DNA of 64,000 nt, taken from Bacteriovoracia bacterium. Its GTDB lineage: Bacteria > Bdellovibrionota > Bacteriovoracia > Bacteriovoracales > Bacteriovoracaceae. Below the pieces are notes generated by a model that did not search any database, was not told the DNA's origin, and saw only the letters and a program-made list of their open reading frames with translations. The position numbers and the translations under genes are program-made. Location: positions 62,001 through 126,000 of the forward strand of contig JAUIIL010000004.1 in assembly GCA_030431635.1 (NCBI GenBank). Direction: 5' to 3'. Of the stretch, positions 60,879 through 64,000 are shown one piece after another; within the stretch, counting starts at the first letter, position 1; each line of letters starts with the position of its first letter.

Positions 60879-63236
60879 ATGCATAAATTCGATAGTATTG
60901 TTTTAGGAGCGTTGGATATCGCTCAATCTGAAGCGTTGAAGCGAAAGAATACGCAATTAACTCCTGAGCATCTTTTGTGGGGACTATTAAGTCATAAATC
61001 ATCCTATATAAGTAAAGTTTTTAAAGAGCATAAGAAAAAAGTAGGTGAGTTATTAGATAAGCTTCCAGTCTCTTCAGGGAACTTAGAGCTTGATCAAATA
61101 AGACCTAGTTCAAAACTCTCTTCTTGGTTAACTCAAGCTTCAGGTAAAAGTGCCCAAGAAGGCAGGGCTGAAGTGGGAGAAAAAGATCTCGTGCGTTTCA
61201 TGCCGGAATACTTTTCTTCTCTAGGACTAGATTACTCTCAGCTAAGTGAGGATTATGAAGAATCAGAAGTCCCAACTTTTTTAACTAATTTAAATGAGTT
61301 AGCAGAAGCAGGTAAACTTGATCCCGTGATAGGTCGAGCGAAAGAAATTCGTGCAGTCATGGAGATTCTTGGAAGACGAAGTAAGAACAATCCTGTTCTG
61401 GTAGGAGAAGCTGGAGTTGGGAAAACAGCGATTGTTGAAGGTTTGGCCGGAGAGATTTTAAAAGGAAGAGTTCCTGATGTTCTCAAAGGAAAAACAATCT
61501 ACTCTTTGGAAATGGGATCCTTAATGGCCGGAACGAAATTTAGGGGGGAGTTTGAGGAAAGACTTCAATCTCTTCTTAAGTTTGTTAAATCCAAAGCCGG
61601 AGAAGTGATTCTTTTTATCGACGAAATCCATCAATTAGTAGGTGCAGGAAAAACGGAAGGGGCGATGGATGCCGCGAATCTTTTAAAACCAGCACTTGCA
61701 AGAGGGGAATTACATTGTATCGGAGCGACAACTCCTATGGAGTTTCAAAAATATATTTTAAATGACTCTGCTCTAGAGAGAAGATTTAGAAGCGTCCCGG
61801 TGAATGAACCGAGTAAAGAAGATGCTATTGAAATTCTTATGGGGCTGAGAGAGAAAATGGAGATGCACCATGGAATTAAAATTTCTGATGACGCTATTTA
61901 CAGCTCTGTTCTTTTATCAACTCAGTACATTACTGATAAGAATTTACCTGATAAGGCCATTGACCTTGTCGACGAAGCCGCGTCGGCCCTCAAACTCTCA
62001 GCAGAGGCCATGCCGAGTAAACTAGTTGAACTAGAAGCCTTAATTAGACAGAAAAGAATTTATTCTCAAGTCGAAAAAAACAATAAGGAAATTCTTGAAG
62101 AAATTGATGTCTTACAAAAAGACTTTGATGAAAAGAAATCTCTTTGGGAAAAAGAAGTTCTCTCACTTAAAAAAGTCTCTGAAATAAAGGCCAGGGCCGA
62201 AAAACTAACCAGAGACCTAGAAAGTGCAGAAAGAGATCAGAATTACGAGAAGGCCAGTGAAATTAAGTATCACTTGCTACCGGAAATAGAGAAGGAGTTG
62301 AAAGAGCATTCACATGATTGGGTCCTTCGTGAAAAAAACATAGCAGCAGTTATCTCTCGTCAGACTGGAGTTCCTGTTGAGAAGGTTCTTAAATCAGAAC
62401 AAGAGAATGTTCTTAAGATTGAGGACTATTTAACGAAGCGAGTTTATGGGCAAGAAGAAGCTCTCAAAGAAATCAGTGATGTGCTGATTTCAAGTTTCGC
62501 TGGTCTCTCAGATGAGTCAAGACCATTGGGCTCATTTCTTCTTTTAGGCCCAACGGGAGTAGGGAAGACAGAGACAGCGAAAGCTCTTACTAAATTTTTA
62601 TTTGATAATGAAGAAAATATTTTAAGATTTGACTTAAGTGAGTTCTCTGAAAAACACTCTGTTGCAAAACTCATTGGCGCTCCCGCTGGGTATATTGGCT
62701 ATGATGATGGAGGTGTTTTAACTGAAGCTGTAAGAAAAAAACCATACTCAGTGATTCTTTTTGATGAAATTGAAAAAGCGCATCCAGATTTTGCTGATAT
62801 CCTCTTGCAAATTCTTGATGATGGAAGACTTACTGATAATAAAGGACGTGTGATTAATTTTAAAAACACTATTATTCTTCTTACTTCTAATTCAAAAAAT
62901 ATTGAACTGGATTTCAAACCTGAAGTCTTAGGAAGACTTGATAGCATTCTTGAATATAAATCTTTAGATGAATCTATTATGACTAAATTAATCGATAAAC
63001 AGGTTAAACTACTCAACGAAAGGCTAAAGTCAAAAGAGTTAACGCTTAAATTAGATAAAAGTGCTTATGAATTATTAGCAAAGCTTGGTTATACACCAGA
63101 ATATGGAGCTAGACCTCTGCAATCTTGTTTCATGAGGCTTATAACAAGACCTCTTTCTAAGAAACTTTTGTCGGGCGAGTTACCTAAAGGAGAAATAGAG
63201 GCTAAGGAGAAAAACTCTGAAATCGTTTTTAGTTAA
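60879..63236 (+). CDS. ClpB-like AAA+ disaggregase/unfoldase, shortened
   Basis: Two-ring AAA+ protein that threads proteins through its central pore. 785 residues. An N-terminal Clp_N domain (about 1-135) is followed by D1 with GEAGVGKTA (near 175), [10 protein letters not shown] and pore loop KFRGEFEE, a coiled middle domain (about 400-490; [15 protein letters not shown]-like), and D2 with [10 protein letters not shown] (near 557), the GYIGYDDGG pore loop, [12 protein letters not shown] and sensor-2 GARPLQS. It has no IGF/IGL ClpP-docking loop, so it is more ClpB-like, and the TSN-to-FKPE segment is much shorter than in E. coli ClpB. GGAG 6 bases before ATG. Symbol left blank since paralogues of ClpA/ClpB are easily confused. 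Confidence 0.88.
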   Translation: MHKFDSIVLGALDIAQSEALKRKNTQLTPEHLLWGLLSHKSSYISKVFKEHKKKVGELLDKLPVSSGNLELDQIRPSSKLSSWLTQASGKSAQEGRAEVGEKDLVRFMPEYFSSLGLDYSQLSEDYEESEVPTFLTNLNELAEAGKLDPVIGRAKEIRAVMEILGRRSKNNPVLVGEAGVGKTAIVEGLAGEILKGRVPDVLKGKTIYSLEMGSLMAGTKFRGEFEERLQSLLKFVKSKAGEVILFIDEIHQLVGAGKTEGAMDAANLLKPALARGELHCIGATTPMEFQKYILNDSALERRFRSVPVNEPSKEDAIEILMGLREKMEMHHGIKISDDAIYSSVLLSTQYITDKNLPDKAIDLVDEAASALKLSAEAMPSKLVELEALIRQKRIYSQVEKNNKEILEEIDVLQKDFDEKKSLWEKEVLSLKKVSEIKARAEKLTRDLESAERDQNYEKASEIKYHLLPEIEKELKEHSHDWVLREKNIAAVISRQTGVPVEKVLKSEQENVLKIEDYLTKRVYGQEEALKEISDVLISSFAGLSDESRPLGSFLLLGPTGVGKTETAKALTKFLFDNEENILRFDLSEFSEKHSVAKLIGAPAGYIGYDDGGVLTEAVRKKPYSVILFDEIEKAHPDFADILLQILDDGRLTDNKGRVINFKNTIILLTSNSKNIELDFKPEVLGRLDSILEYKSLDESIMTKLIDKQVKLLNERLKSKELTLKLDKSAYELLAKLGYTPEYGARPLQSCFMRLITRPLSKKLLSGELPKGEIEAKEKNSEIVFS

Positions 63237-63240
63237 GTTG

Positions 63241-63501
63241 TTACTCTTCGAACTTAATTTCAGGATCGGGAATAAAGCCATCATCCTCTAGGATAAGCTT
63301 ACGGTGCTGGTTTACAAGAGCAATAAATTCGTCGAGGCTTTTAAGAGATTTCTCAACGCTCTCTAGCATTTTTTGCTCAGAGAGAGGATTCCCGGCTTGG
63401 CTCTTAAGAGTAATTAGTTTGAGTCTTCCTTGAGCAATCGCAACTTTATTCAGGATGCTGTGAAGAAAGTCTCTTTCTTTTTTAATTTCATCTTCTGTCA
63501 T
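63241..63501 (-). CDS. Small helical cytoplasmic protein of unknown function
   Basis: 86 residues, no signal peptide, predicted as two long helices: DEIKKERDFLHSILNKVAIAQGRLKL then MLESVEKSLKSLDEFIALVNQHRKLI. The pattern with a conserved-looking H in DFLHSILNK recalls histidine-kinase dimerisation helices, but there is no kinase domain and the similarity may be superficial. AGGAAAG lies before the ATG. Follows the LRR gene by 9 bases in the same direction, probably co-transcribed. Its stop is 4 bases from the ClpB-like stop. Confidence 0.6.
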   Translation of the reverse strand: MTEDEIKKERDFLHSILNKVAIAQGRLKLITLKSQAGNPLSEQKMLESVEKSLKSLDEFIALVNQHRKLILEDDGFIPDPEIKFEE

Positions 63502-63510
63502 CTTGCTTTC

Positions 63511-64000
63511 CTAGATTTTAAGGCCCAGCTCTGATTCTACTCTTAAGAGTTCGTTTGAGTCAAAAAGGTTATTATCAAATGAAAGATAATTAAGTTTTTT
63601 TAACTGTTTGATATGATCAGGGAAAATATTGAACTGGTTGTGATCAAGGTTTAGACGCTCTAAAGATTGAAGTTCAGTGATGGTTTCGGGCAGAGAAGTG
63701 AGTTGGTTGTGAGAGAGAAAAAGGACTTTAAGTTGAGAGAGCTCGGTAATATCAATGGGTATATCACTCAATTTGTTCCTAGAGAGATTTAGGTTTTCAA
63801 TGGGGGCCACCGGAGAAGGAGGCAGAAGTAGCTGTTCTAGATTCGTTTGAGAAAGGGTTAGGCTTTTTAATTGGGAGAGTTGAAAAAGATGAGCTGGAAA
63901 CTGGATTAAATCAGGAGCATAAAGAGTAAGTGATTCTAGTTTTTTAAACTCTTGAAACCAATTTGGAATCTCCTTTACACCAACAAGCATCAGGCTTAGG
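63511..64000 (-). CDS. Leucine-rich-repeat protein, N-terminal part outside the window
   Basis: The frame is still open to the window end (codons read LSLMLVGVKEIP), so the Met at 63990 is probably internal and the gene is partial. Visible are about six LRR units of the bacterial type with a repeated LxxLxLxxNxLxxLPxxIxxLxxL pattern, for example LNLSRNKLSDIPIDI and LFLSHNQLTSLPETI. No signal peptide can be judged. LRR domains mediate protein binding; possible roles from a cytoplasmic scaffold to an effector are open. Confidence 0.85.
   Translation of the reverse strand, partial: LSLMLVGVKEIPNWFQEFKKLESLTLYAPDLIQFPAHLFQLSQLKSLTLSQTNLEQLLLPPSPVAPIENLNLSRNKLSDIPIDITELSQLKVLFLSHNQLTSLPETITELQSLERLNLDHNQFNIFPDHIKQLKKLNYLSFDNNLFDSNELLRVESELGLKI

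Noticed and set aside
1-64000. tRNA, rRNA, CRISPR array, insertion sequence or prophage genes
   Set aside because: None found by reading: no cloverleaf-like tract, no regularly spaced repeats, no transposase or phage motif in any open frame.

Overview
The window is a densely packed, low-GC (roughly high-30s percent by eye) bacterial chromosome segment with about 51 protein genes, no rRNA, tRNA, insertion sequence, prophage or CRISPR. The mix points to a Bdellovibrionota bacterium, most likely of the Bacteriovorax/Halobacteriovorax side. It holds many Sec-exported proteins of unknown function, a giant 2266-residue exported protein, a secreted trypsin-like protease, two MscS channels, ExbB/ExbD, type III glutamine synthetase, L31 type B and methylmalonyl-CoA mutase as MutA/MutB. 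This assignment is an inference from gene content and style; no marker gene was compared.

Layout. 1-5765: sugar module with a ROK sugar kinase translationally coupled to an SGLT-type sodium/sugar symporter (minus strand), divergent from an exported GH15 glucoamylase and an overlapping Gfo/Idh/MocA dehydrogenase. 5889-10759: glutamine synthetase III (glnN) and topoisomerase I (topA). 10756-12814: exported thioredoxin-fold protein and a membrane-anchored alpha/beta hydrolase. 12921-22549: ribosomal protein L31 type B, the giant exported protein, a beta-propeller exported protein and an Ala-rich exported protein. 22737-28778: membrane protein, aldehyde dehydrogenase, pyrD, Prc-type protease, methyltransferase. 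28810-34723: mutA-mutB-meaB plus a coupled exported protein. 34727-40565: adenosine-deaminase-like enzyme, large exported protein, DsbA-family isomerase, lipoprotein, rpsU. 40620-42319: endonuclease/exonuclease/phosphatase, rhodanese, DoxX. 42406-48560: GNAT-nitrilase fusion, small coiled-coil protein, then the tesA-ybbA-ybbP-like set and a redoxin. 48647-55279: DedA, MscS, ExbB-ExbD-PLP lyase, FolE2, NadD-like, SfsA. 55467-64000: serine protease, citrate synthase, Rsm22-like methyltransferase, small exported protein, MscS, a ClpB-like unfoldase with a heat-shock-type promoter, a small helical protein and a leucine-rich-repeat protein cut by the window end.

How the genes fit together. Extracellular or periplasmic alpha-glucan would be cut to glucose by GH15, imported by the symporter and phosphorylated by the ROK kinase. 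MutAB/MeaB feed propionyl-CoA-derived carbon into succinyl-CoA, next to citrate synthase in the wider window. Several genes (protease, lipases, exported proteins, Prc, Clp unfoldase) fit envelope remodelling and protein turnover, expected of a predator but not proven here.

Non-coding signals include six clear intrinsic terminators, several good sigma70-type promoters, one sigma32-type promoter before the Clp gene, a long inverted repeat laid over two facing promoters between sfsA and the protease, and leaders whose hairpins hold start codons. Convergent genes repeatedly overlap at their stop codons with no terminator between them.
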